A stretch of DNA of 64,000 nucleotides, from NCBI RefSeq assembly GCF_900111675.1, contig NZ_FOHO01000003.1:310001-374000 (forward strand), in the 5' to 3' direction. Below, one piece after another: positions 27,318-36,929 of this stretch. The translations under genes were made by a program, and so were the position numbers. Every line of letters begins with the position of its first letter. The stretch's first letter is position 1. The stretch is from Paracoccus homiensis (GTDB lineage: Bacteria > Pseudomonadota > Alphaproteobacteria > Rhodobacterales > Rhodobacteraceae). The notes under the pieces are model-generated. The model did not search any database. It had not been told where the DNA came from and was given only the letters and a program-made list of their open reading frames with translations.

Positions 27318-27337
27318 TGTGAACAACCCTTTTGGCG

Positions 27338-27358
27338 CGGCCCCGCATGTCGGGGCCG
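27338..27358 (+). terminator. Hairpin after lysS, probable terminator
   Basis: The stem CGGCCCCG (27338-27345) pairs with CGGGGCCG (27351-27358) around CATGT. Only two T residues follow, so termination may be inefficient. Confidence 0.5.
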
Positions 27359-27401
27359 TTGCCCTGCTGCCCGTTGCGGCGCACGCCCAGTTTCGGGGTT
27401 C

Positions 27402-27416
27402 TTAACCTTTCATCAA
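27402..27416. promoter_or_regulatory. CtrA-like box upstream of the spike-like gene
   Basis: The sequence TTAA-CCTTTCA-TCAA matches seven of eight bases of TTAA-N7-TTAA. It ends 67 bp before the start codon of the spike-like gene, much like the exact box before the lysis cassette (63 bp). Function is inferred from position and downstream gene. Confidence 0.35.
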
Positions 27417-27438
27417 CTATTTCTTCGGCTTCAACGCA

Positions 27439-27452
27439 GGCTCGTACGAGCC
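27439..27452. promoter_or_regulatory. 14-bp perfect palindrome before the spike-like gene
   Basis: GGCTCGTACGAGCC is an exact palindrome between the CtrA-like box and the start codon (31 bp upstream). It could be an operator or an mRNA hairpin; no regulator is assigned. Confidence 0.4.
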
Positions 27453-27482
27453 CATCGTCGTACCGGTTCGGGGAGATAGGAC

Positions 27483-29777
27483 ATGAACATCGCAATCACC
27501 AATGGCCTGCTGCTGATGCCGCCCGCGTTTCGGGCCGGTCTGAACGCATGGTCCCGCAGCGACGGCACCTCGGGCAGTCCGACATGGGACAGTGCCGACA
27601 ATGCCGGCCTGGTTCCGGCCGATCAGGATTTCGGGACCTGCCTGGAAATCTACAAGCAGCAGACGACGACCAGCATCCGCTTTCGGGGTGAAACGCCGAT
27701 GATCGCGGGCGTCTATTTCCGCGTCTCGGCGCGGGTCAAGCTGGTCGCCGGTGCGCCGTGCAGCGCGCGGATCGCGGGCTGGGCGGGCGACGGACTGCGC
27801 AACCATGTGACCGGGTTGGTGGAAACCGGCACGACGGTGCCGCTGCAAAGCTATGGCGAGCCGGTCGAAATCAGTGCCATCGTCGGGGTAGGTTCGCGGC
27901 AGGGCGTCGACATGGGTTGGGGTACGCGACCGGTTTATGGCCATTTCGGACTGGATCTGGTCGGGGCCAATGGCGGCGCGATCCGGGTCGAGTCGATCAG
28001 GATCGAAGACATCACCTCGGCCTTCGTGCCCTCGCTGATCGACTGGGTCGATGTGCGCGATTATGGTGCGGTAGGCGATGGCGTGACCAATGACCGCGCG
28101 GCCTTCATTGCCGCGGACCAGGCCTCGAAGGGTGGGTCCATTCTGGTGCCGGAAGGCACGTTCTTCATCGATGGCGATATCGGGATCAACGCGCCGATCC
28201 GGTTCAAGGGCAAGATCAAGACCCCGACGGCGACCAAGGTATCGCTGCTGCAAAGCTTTGATTTCCCGACCTATGCGGATGCGTTCGGCGATGAGACGCT
28301 TGGCCTGAAAAAGGCGTTGCAGGCCTTGTTCGGCTATACCGACCACGTCACGCTGGACCTGTGCGGCCGTCGCGTGGACCTGACCGAGCCGCTGAATATC
28401 GGGGAACTGGCGCCCGATCTGAACGGCTATTCCAACCGTCGCGTGATCAGCAATGGCAGCATTCTGGCCAAGGCCGGAAGTGCCTGGAATGGCGGATCCT
28501 GGAACAGTCAGGCGACCTATGATCCGAACGATCCGCTGACCCTGAAGAATGTGCTGAATGTCGGTGCGATCGAGGTCGGCAGCCGCGTTCTGGGCGCCGG
28601 CGTCGGACGCGAGGTCTATGTGAATGCGCGCGACGTCAGCAAAAAGACCCTGACCCTGTCGCAGCCGCTATACGGCGGGGCGGGCACACGGCAATACACG
28701 TTCGAGCGTTATCGCTATATGTTCGACTTTTCGGGCGTCAGCCAGATCGACCGGCTGAACTTTGTCGATCTGGATTTCAACTGCGAAGGCGTTTGCAGTG
28801 GGATCATGCTGCCTGCCAAGGGGCAGATGGTGGCGATCCGTGACTGTTACATGACCCGGCCCAAGGACCGCGGCATCACCTCGATCGGGCGCGGCTGTCA
28901 GGACCTGCTTGTCGATCGCTGCCAGTTCCTGTCCAACGAGATGGAGCTTCCAGCCCAGCAGCGCAACACCATTGCCATCAATGTCAACGCCAATGACGTG
29001 AAGATGCGCAACAACCGCTTTGTCCGATTCGCGCATTTCATGGTCGCCAATGGCGGCGGTCACATCATCACTGGCAATCACTGGTTTCAGGGCGACGGTT
29101 CTGGCGATGGGCTGCGCTATGCGGGGCTGGTGATGACGCTGACCAATGTGCAGGTCACGATCACCGGCAATTATATCGACAATGCCTCGATCGAATGGAC
29201 CAATGAACACAGCGCCTTCCCGGATTTCACGGGCAATCAGTACAGCTTTGGCGGGTTGACGATTTCCGGCAACACCTTCCTTGCCAGCAATACGGTGCCC
29301 TGGTTCACCTGGCTGACGGTAAAGCCCTATGGCAGCGGGCATTTCATTCACGGACTGACCGTGGTCGGCAATGTATTCAAGGCGCTTTACGGCGAGGTGC
29401 AGCGGATCGACCGGGTCGACAATTCGATTGCGGATCTGGACTATAACAACATGCGGAACATCCAGTTCGAAGGGAACATGTTCAACGGGATCCAGACCTA
29501 TGTCTCGAACCCGCTGCTGGTCACGCATGATCAGAACAGCGCCGCCAAGACCTGGACCCTGCCGGTCATCGAAGGGCTGCCCTTTCAGGGCTGGGTCAAA
29601 TCGGTGCAGTCGGTGATCGCCGAATCCGCCATCACCAGGGGCAATAATGTCGAGGTGGCCGATCTGCCCTGGGTACAGACCCAGATCGGCGCGTCGCGGC
29701 GTCAGATGCGGCTGAACTGGACCAATGCCGTCAAGGGCAGGGTATCGGTCTATGCACGGATGGATCGCCCCGCCTGA
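27483..29777 (+). CDS. Beta-helix/glycosidase-like protein resembling GTA head spike
   Basis: This 764-residue protein has an N-terminal beta-rich domain (about 1-180). It continues with a WVDVRDYGAVGDGVTNDRAAF motif at about 188-208, typical of pectate-lyase/GH28-type right-handed beta-helix phage tailspikes. No signal peptide is seen. The family resembles the head-spike proteins (GhsB type) of Rhodobacter GTA, which bind capsular polysaccharide. This is recognition from memory, not a search. The start follows GGGGAGATAGG. A polysaccharide-degrading enzyme or a prophage tailspike remnant are alternatives. Confidence 0.6.
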   Translation: MNIAITNGLLLMPPAFRAGLNAWSRSDGTSGSPTWDSADNAGLVPADQDFGTCLEIYKQQTTTSIRFRGETPMIAGVYFRVSARVKLVAGAPCSARIAGWAGDGLRNHVTGLVETGTTVPLQSYGEPVEISAIVGVGSRQGVDMGWGTRPVYGHFGLDLVGANGGAIRVESIRIEDITSAFVPSLIDWVDVRDYGAVGDGVTNDRAAFIAADQASKGGSILVPEGTFFIDGDIGINAPIRFKGKIKTPTATKVSLLQSFDFPTYADAFGDETLGLKKALQALFGYTDHVTLDLCGRRVDLTEPLNIGELAPDLNGYSNRRVISNGSILAKAGSAWNGGSWNSQATYDPNDPLTLKNVLNVGAIEVGSRVLGAGVGREVYVNARDVSKKTLTLSQPLYGGAGTRQYTFERYRYMFDFSGVSQIDRLNFVDLDFNCEGVCSGIMLPAKGQMVAIRDCYMTRPKDRGITSIGRGCQDLLVDRCQFLSNEMELPAQQRNTIAINVNANDVKMRNNRFVRFAHFMVANGGGHIITGNHWFQGDGSGDGLRYAGLVMTLTNVQVTITGNYIDNASIEWTNEHSAFPDFTGNQYSFGGLTISGNTFLASNTVPWFTWLTVKPYGSGHFIHGLTVVGNVFKALYGEVQRIDRVDNSIADLDYNNMRNIQFEGNMFNGIQTYVSNPLLVTHDQNSAAKTWTLPVIEGLPFQGWVKSVQSVIAESAITRGNNVEVADLPWVQTQIGASRRQMRLNWTNAVKGRVSVYARMDRPA

Positions 29778-29799
29778 TTCAACCGAATGCTGTTCCAGT

Positions 29800-29827
29800 G
29801 GCCGTCATGGTTTCCGCCATGGCGGTC
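29800..29827 (+). terminator. Hairpin after the spike-like gene
   Basis: An 11-bp stem with two G-U pairs (29800-29810 with 29817-29827) and a 6-nt loop is followed by GTTTCC. The T tract is weak, so this is a probable terminator only. Confidence 0.5.
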
Positions 29828-29922
29828 GTTTCCTGTCCGGCGCTGACTTTTCTGTGAAGTTTTTACAAATATTCACTTGATCTGGTCAATAAATTTACAA
29901 AATAATCCTTATTTAAAAATAT

Positions 29923-29974
29923 GTTAACACAGTGGCGGTTTTGTGTTTAACATGCTCGCAACGGGTAGCTTGCG
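29923..29974. promoter_or_regulatory. acsA upstream region with inverted repeats
   Basis: The AT-rich 29835-30038 gap before acsA contains GTTAACACA (29923-29931) facing TGTGTTTAAC (29942-29951), a near-perfect inverted repeat. It also has CGCAA-N8-TTGCG at 29957-29974. These are candidate binding sites for an acetate-responsive regulator. No clear -35/-10 pair was assigned. Confidence 0.35.
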
Positions 29975-30038
29975 CCATCCCGTCAAACCGTGGGGAAGGC
30001 GGCGCGCAGGCTTGTGACAGTTGCGAGGAGGGGACCGC

Positions 30039-31994
<1,956 letters not shown>

Positions 31995-32111
31995 CACGGC
32001 ATTGCGGGGCACCCGTCAGCCCCGAAATCGCGCCCTTCCCCGACGGGTGGGGCGCAGGAGGAGAATACCGACGGGATATGCGACATGTCTGAACAGGGAG
32101 GTCCGCAGGAC

Positions 32112-32369
32112 ATGAGTGACAGACAATCATCGAACGCCTATTGGCAGGCAAATCTCAAGATCATCTATGTATGTATCGCCATCTGGGCGCTGGTGTCCTA
32201 CGGCTTTGCAATCATCCTTCGGCCACTTCTGTCCGGGATCAAGATCGGTGGCACCGATCTGGGGTTCTGGTTTGCACAGCAAGGTTCGATCCTGGTCTTC
32301 ATCGTGCTGATCTTCTTCTACGCGGCACGCATGAACAAACTGGATCGCGACCATGGCGTGGACGAGTGA
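32112..32369 (+). CDS. DUF4212 symporter small subunit
   Basis: This 85-residue protein has two TM helices (about 18-38 and 48-72) and an acidic C terminus. It matches DUF4212, the small partner of the VC_2705-type sodium/solute symporters. It sits 13 bp upstream of that symporter. The ATG 32112 was chosen over 32085, which has no ribosome binding site; GGGAGG lies about ten bases upstream of 32112. Confidence 0.88.
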   Translation: MSDRQSSNAYWQANLKIIYVCIAIWALVSYGFAIILRPLLSGIKIGGTDLGFWFAQQGSILVFIVLIFFYAARMNKLDRDHGVDE

Positions 32370-32382
32370 GGAGGAGTGATCC

Positions 32383-34191
32383 ATGAGCCAGTTTACCCTT
32401 AACCTGATTTTCATCGGCCTCAGCTTTGCCCTGTATATCGGCATCGCGATCTGGGCCCGCGCGGGATCGACTTCGGAATTCTATGCCGCGAACCGGGGTG
32501 TCAGCCCGGTCATGAACGGCATGGCGACGGCGGCCGACTGGATGTCGGCGGCCAGCTTCATCTCGATGGCCGGTCTGATCGCCTTTACCGGCTATGACAA
32601 TTCGACCTTCCTGATGGGCTGGACGGGCGGCTATGTGCTGCTGGCCATGCTGCTGGCGCCCTATTTGCGTAAGTTCGGGAAATTCACCGTACCGGAATTC
32701 ATCGGTGACCGGTTCTATTCGGGCACGGCGCGCATCATCGGCGTGATCTGCCTGTTGATCATCTCGATCACCTATGTGATCGGCCAGATGACCGGCGTGG
32801 GCGTGACCTTTTCGCGCTATCTGGAAGTGTCGAACTCGACCGGTCTGTGGATCGGTGCCGCACTGGTGTTCTGCTATGCGGTTTTGGGGGGCATGAAGGG
32901 CATCACCTACACTCAGGTCGCCCAGTATATCGTGCTGATCATCGCCTATACGATCCCGGCCGTGTTCATCGCCCTGCAGCTGACGGGTCATGTCCTGCCG
33001 CAGACGGGCCTGTTCGGATCGCTGAATGGCAGCGATACCAAGTTCCTGACCACGCTGGATCAGGTTGTGACCGATCTGGGCTTCAAATCCTATACCGGGC
33101 ATCACGGCAGCACCTTCAACATGGTTCTGTTCACGCTGGCACTGATGATCGGCACGGCGGGTCTGCCGCATGTCATCATCCGGTTCTTCACGGTCCCGAA
33201 AGTGTCGGACGCGCGGAAATCGGCGGGCTGGGCGCTTGTGTTCATCGCGCTGCTGTACACCGTTGCGCCGGCCGTCGGCTCGATGTCGCGCTTCAACCTG
33301 ACCACGACCATGTGGCCGGGCGCCGCGACGGGCGAGACATTCAGCCAGCCGGCCGTGTCGCTGGATTCAATCCAGAACGATCCGGAAAAGGAATGGATGC
33401 GCAACTGGCAGGTGACCGGTCTGCTGGACTGGGAAGACAAGAACGGCGACGGTCTGATCCAGTACTACAACGATGGTGGCGAAAGCGAGGCGCTGGCCGC
33501 CGTCGTGACCGAGCAGAACCTGCAAGGCAACGAACTGACCACCGTCAACCGCGACATCATGGTTCTGGCAAACCCTGAAATCGCGAACCTGCCTGGCTGG
33601 GTCATCGCCATCGTGGCGGCGGGCGGTCTGGCTGCGGCACTGTCCACGGCGGCGGGTCTGCTGTTGGCGATTTCGGGCGCGGTCAGCCATGACCTGGTGA
33701 AGGGCGCGATCAACCCCAATATCAGCGAAAAGGGCGAACTGCTGGCGGCCCGGATCTCGATGGCGGTGTCGATCCTTGTGGCGACCTTCCTTGGCCTGAA
33801 CCCGCCGGGCTTTGCGGCCCAGACGGTGGCGCTGGCCTTCGGTCTTGCGGCAAGTTCGATCTTCCCGGTTCTGATGATGGGCATCTTCAGCAAGCGCATC
33901 AACAAGCAGGGCGCGATCGCCGGCATGCTGGCAGGGATCCTGTCGACGCTGCTGTACATCTTCACCTACAAGGGTTGGTTCTTCATCGCAGGCACCAACA
34001 TGCTGGAAGATACTGCGGCCAACTGGCTGTTCGGCATCTCGCCCGCGTCCTTCGGTGTGATCGGTGCGCTGATCAACTTCGGCGTGGCCTATGTCGTCTC
34101 GAACGCCACCGAAGAGCCCCCGGCCCATGTCCAGGACCTGGTGGAATCGATCCGCGTCCCGCGCGGCGCGGGTGACGCCCAGGCACATTGA
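32383..34191 (+). CDS. Na+/solute symporter, VC_2705/ActP-like
   Basis: This 602-residue SSS-family transporter probably imports acetate or another short-chain carboxylate with Na+. It has about 13 TM helices. An unusual hydrophilic insertion at residues 320-390 contains a DKNGDGLIQYY loop that resembles an EF-hand Ca2+ site. The upstream acsA and downstream DUF294 genes suggest acetate metabolism. Substrate identity is inferred. Confidence 0.88.
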   Translation: MSQFTLNLIFIGLSFALYIGIAIWARAGSTSEFYAANRGVSPVMNGMATAADWMSAASFISMAGLIAFTGYDNSTFLMGWTGGYVLLAMLLAPYLRKFGKFTVPEFIGDRFYSGTARIIGVICLLIISITYVIGQMTGVGVTFSRYLEVSNSTGLWIGAALVFCYAVLGGMKGITYTQVAQYIVLIIAYTIPAVFIALQLTGHVLPQTGLFGSLNGSDTKFLTTLDQVVTDLGFKSYTGHHGSTFNMVLFTLALMIGTAGLPHVIIRFFTVPKVSDARKSAGWALVFIALLYTVAPAVGSMSRFNLTTTMWPGAATGETFSQPAVSLDSIQNDPEKEWMRNWQVTGLLDWEDKNGDGLIQYYNDGGESEALAAVVTEQNLQGNELTTVNRDIMVLANPEIANLPGWVIAIVAAGGLAAALSTAAGLLLAISGAVSHDLVKGAINPNISEKGELLAARISMAVSILVATFLGLNPPGFAAQTVALAFGLAASSIFPVLMMGIFSKRINKQGAIAGMLAGILSTLLYIFTYKGWFFIAGTNMLEDTAANWLFGISPASFGVIGALINFGVAYVVSNATEEPPAHVQDLVESIRVPRGAGDAQAH

Positions 34192-34254
34192 TCCATGAAA
34201 CGCCGGTCGCGCCCTTGCGGGGGCGCGGCCAATCTTGCAACAGGAAGGTCAGGG

Positions 34255-36066
34255 ATGTCCGACAGCGCCGAATTCATCGCCACGGTGCACCCCTATGACA
34301 GCCTGCCGCGGGACGAACAGGCGCGTGTCGCCGGTTTCTTCAGCCACAGGACCTATGCCGCCGGAAGCCGGATCTATCAGTTCGGGGATCTGCTGCCGGG
34401 GCTGTACCTGATCCGCTCGGGGCGGGTGCAGGTCACCGACCGGAACGGCAATTCCGTGTCCGAACTGGGCCTGCGCAACAGCTTTGGCGAACGCGGCCTG
34501 CTGCGCGACGGGACCGCCGTGACCTCAGCCCGCGCGGTCGAGGACAGCGAGATCCTGATGCTGCCACGGGCCGAGGTGATGCGCCTGATGCAGAGCTATC
34601 GCCCCTTTGCCCGCTTCTTCGAACGTGGGCGCGGTGTCGCCGGGCGCAGCACCGATATTGCGACGCTGAAGGTCGGCGAGTTGCTGGGGCATCGCAGCCC
34701 TCTGGCCTGTTCACCCGACACACCGATCATTGACGCCGCGAAGATGATGCGCGACGCCGGGGTCAGCAGCGTCGGCGTGACCGATGGCGACAGGCTGGTC
34801 GGGCTGGTCACCATTCGCGACATGTCCCATCGCGTGGTCGCCGAAGGGCGCGATCTGCGGCAGGCGGTCTCGGCGGTGATGACCCCCGATCCGGTGACGC
34901 TTGCGCCCTCGGCGCTTGGCTATGACGTGCTGTCGATCATGCTTGAGCGGCGCATCGGGCATCTGCCGGTGGTCGAGGATGGGCGCTATGTCGGCATGAT
35001 CAGCCAGACCGATCTGACCCGCGTTCAGGCGATCAGCGCGCTTGGCCTGATCCGAGAGGTCGCGATGGCCCAGGCCGTTTCCGATCTGGCGCGGATCACG
35101 GCGCGCATCCCGCAACTGTTGGTCCAGCTGGTTCGCGCCCATCAGCCGCATGAGGTCATCACCCGGATGATTACCGACATCGCCGATGCGGTGACGCGGC
35201 GGCTGCTGGATCTGGCGCAGGAGCGGCTGGGCCCGGCGCCTGCGGGGTGGCTGTGGGCGGCCTGTGGCAGTCAGGGGCGTCAGGAACAGACCGGGGTCAG
35301 CGATCAGGACAATTGCCTGATCCTGGCCGATGGCTCCGATCCCGACGACGCCTATTTTCGCGATCTAGCGCGGTGGGTCAGCGATGGTCTGAACGAATGC
35401 GGCTATGTCTATTGCCCGGGCGACATGATGGCCACGAACCCGCGCTGGCGTCAGCCGCGCAATGTCTGGCAGGGGTATTTCCGCGACTGGATCGCCCATC
35501 CCAGCCCCGAGGCGCAGATGCTGGCCAGCGTCATGTTCGATCTGCGTGCGATCGGGGGCGATGCCGGGTTGCTGGCCGATCTGCAACAGGACACATTGCA
35601 GATGTCCGCCAAGAATTCGATCTTCGTGGCGCATATGGTGGCGAATTCGCTGAAACATCGGCCGCCCCTTGGGCTGATCGGCGGTTTTGCGACCATCCGC
35701 TCGGGCGAGCATCGCCACCATATAGACATGAAACATAACGGTGTCGTGCCGGTCACGGATCTGGCGCGGGTCTATGCGTTGCAGGGCCGGCTGACGGCGG
35801 TGAACACCCGCGCAAGGTTGCAGGATGCCGAGGCGCGCGGCGTGATTTCAGGTGCCGGTGCGCGTGAACTGATCGCCGCCTATGACCTGATCCAGACCGT
35901 GCGGCTGGACAATCAGGCGGACCTGATCCGCGCGGGGCGCAGGCCTGACAATTACCTGTCGCCTTCGGATCTGCCGGATCTGGACCGCAGCCATCTGCGC
36001 GACGCCTTTGTCGTGGTGCGCGGCATGCAATCTGCCCTTGGGCATGGAAAGGGAATGTTGGGATGA
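34255..36066 (+). CDS. cNMP-binding/CBS/DUF294 nucleotidyltransferase
   Basis: This 603-residue cytoplasmic protein has a cyclic-nucleotide-binding domain (about 20-125), two CBS repeats (150-275), and a DUF294 nucleotidyltransferase domain with GSQGRQEQTGVSDQDN near residue 337. The DQD acidic pair suggests an active enzyme. The cNMP domain has Thr where the phosphate-binding Arg is expected, so its ligand may differ. Homologues commonly accompany this symporter type. Start ATG 34255 follows AGGAAGGTCAGGG. The stop overlaps the next gene as ATGA. Confidence 0.85.
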   Translation: MSDSAEFIATVHPYDSLPRDEQARVAGFFSHRTYAAGSRIYQFGDLLPGLYLIRSGRVQVTDRNGNSVSELGLRNSFGERGLLRDGTAVTSARAVEDSEILMLPRAEVMRLMQSYRPFARFFERGRGVAGRSTDIATLKVGELLGHRSPLACSPDTPIIDAAKMMRDAGVSSVGVTDGDRLVGLVTIRDMSHRVVAEGRDLRQAVSAVMTPDPVTLAPSALGYDVLSIMLERRIGHLPVVEDGRYVGMISQTDLTRVQAISALGLIREVAMAQAVSDLARITARIPQLLVQLVRAHQPHEVITRMITDIADAVTRRLLDLAQERLGPAPAGWLWAACGSQGRQEQTGVSDQDNCLILADGSDPDDAYFRDLARWVSDGLNECGYVYCPGDMMATNPRWRQPRNVWQGYFRDWIAHPSPEAQMLASVMFDLRAIGGDAGLLADLQQDTLQMSAKNSIFVAHMVANSLKHRPPLGLIGGFATIRSGEHRHHIDMKHNGVVPVTDLARVYALQGRLTAVNTRARLQDAEARGVISGAGARELIAAYDLIQTVRLDNQADLIRAGRRPDNYLSPSDLPDLDRSHLRDAFVVVRGMQSALGHGKGMLG

Positions 36067-36554
36067 CAGGTGTCGGGGTCGAACTTCTGGGCGTTATCGC
36101 CGTCGGCATAGGCGCGGCGGCGGTTCTGTTTGCGGGTCTGCACGCGTTGCGAAAGGCGGGGCTGGATCTGCCGCGCTGGCTGTTGCCGGCCGGGATCGGG
36201 CTGTCGATGATCGGCTATTCGGTCTGGAACGATTACACATGGTATGGGCGCGCGATGGACCGTCTGCCTGCCGGGGCCGAGGTGCTGATGGTCGGCGAAG
36301 ACAGCCAGCCCTGGGCGCCCTGGACCTATCTGGCACCGCTGACGGTGCGTTTCGCGGCGCTGGATCCTGCAACGGTGCAGCAGAACGGCCAGACCCGCAG
36401 CGCACAGATCATGCTGGTCGAGCGGCGCGGCCAGACCCTTGTCGTGCCGCAGGAATTCGACTGTCAGGCCGGGCGGATCAAGCCATCTCACGGCGATTGG
36501 GTCGCCGCGACCAGCGATGACCCCGCCTTTGCCGCTGTCTGCGAGGAGGGCTGA
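36063..36554 (+). CDS. Small membrane protein of unknown function
   Basis: This 163-residue protein has an N-terminal TM segment (about 5-27) and a second hydrophobic stretch at about 38-52. A soluble domain of about 110 residues follows. No family was recognised. It overlaps the DUF294 gene by ATGA and precedes the response regulator by 3 bp, so it belongs to the same operon. Confidence 0.75.
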   Translation: MTGVGVELLGVIAVGIGAAAVLFAGLHALRKAGLDLPRWLLPAGIGLSMIGYSVWNDYTWYGRAMDRLPAGAEVLMVGEDSQPWAPWTYLAPLTVRFAALDPATVQQNGQTRSAQIMLVERRGQTLVVPQEFDCQAGRIKPSHGDWVAATSDDPAFAAVCEEG

Positions 36555-36557
36555 GCC

Positions 36558-36929
36558 ATGGCCAGAATCCTGGTCGTCGAGGACGAGGACAACATCGCCA
36601 CCGCGCTGGATTTCCTGCTGACCCGCGACGGCCATGACCATGACCGGATGGCCACCGGCGCCGAGGCCGTCAGCCGGATCCGCGCGACCCATCCCGATCT
36701 GGTGCTGCTGGATGTGATGCTGCCGGATGTCTCGGGCTATCAGATCGTTCAGGATGTGCGTGCCGATCCCGCGCTGTCGGATGTGCGGGTTCTGATGATG
36801 ACGGCGCGCGGTTCGGTCGTGGAACGTCGCAAGGGGCTGGCGCTGGGGGCGGACGGCTTTATCGCCAAACCCTTTGAACTGTCCGAACTGCGTTCGGAAA
36901 TGGCGCGGCTGCTGGAACAGCCGTGCTGA
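36558..36929 (+). CDS. Single-domain response regulator
   Basis: This 123-residue CheY-like receiver shows the acidic pair E8/D9, the phosphoacceptor Asp52 (LLDVMLPD) and Lys104 (AKPFE). No output domain is present, so it works through protein contacts. It overlaps the following sensor-scaffold/exonuclease gene, which may be its partner. Confidence 0.92.
   Translation: MARILVVEDEDNIATALDFLLTRDGHDHDRMATGAEAVSRIRATHPDLVLLDVMLPDVSGYQIVQDVRADPALSDVRVLMMTARGSVVERRKGLALGADGFIAKPFELSELRSEMARLLEQPC

Noticed and set aside
25686..27326. A 546-codon frame opposite lysS
   Set aside because: It lacks any protein family signature, and the sense gene has full class I LysRS motifs.
34255..36066. The DUF294 protein as a GlnD-type PII uridylyltransferase
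   Set aside because: It lacks HD and ACT domains and carries cNMP/CBS domains. Only the nucleotidyltransferase core is shared.
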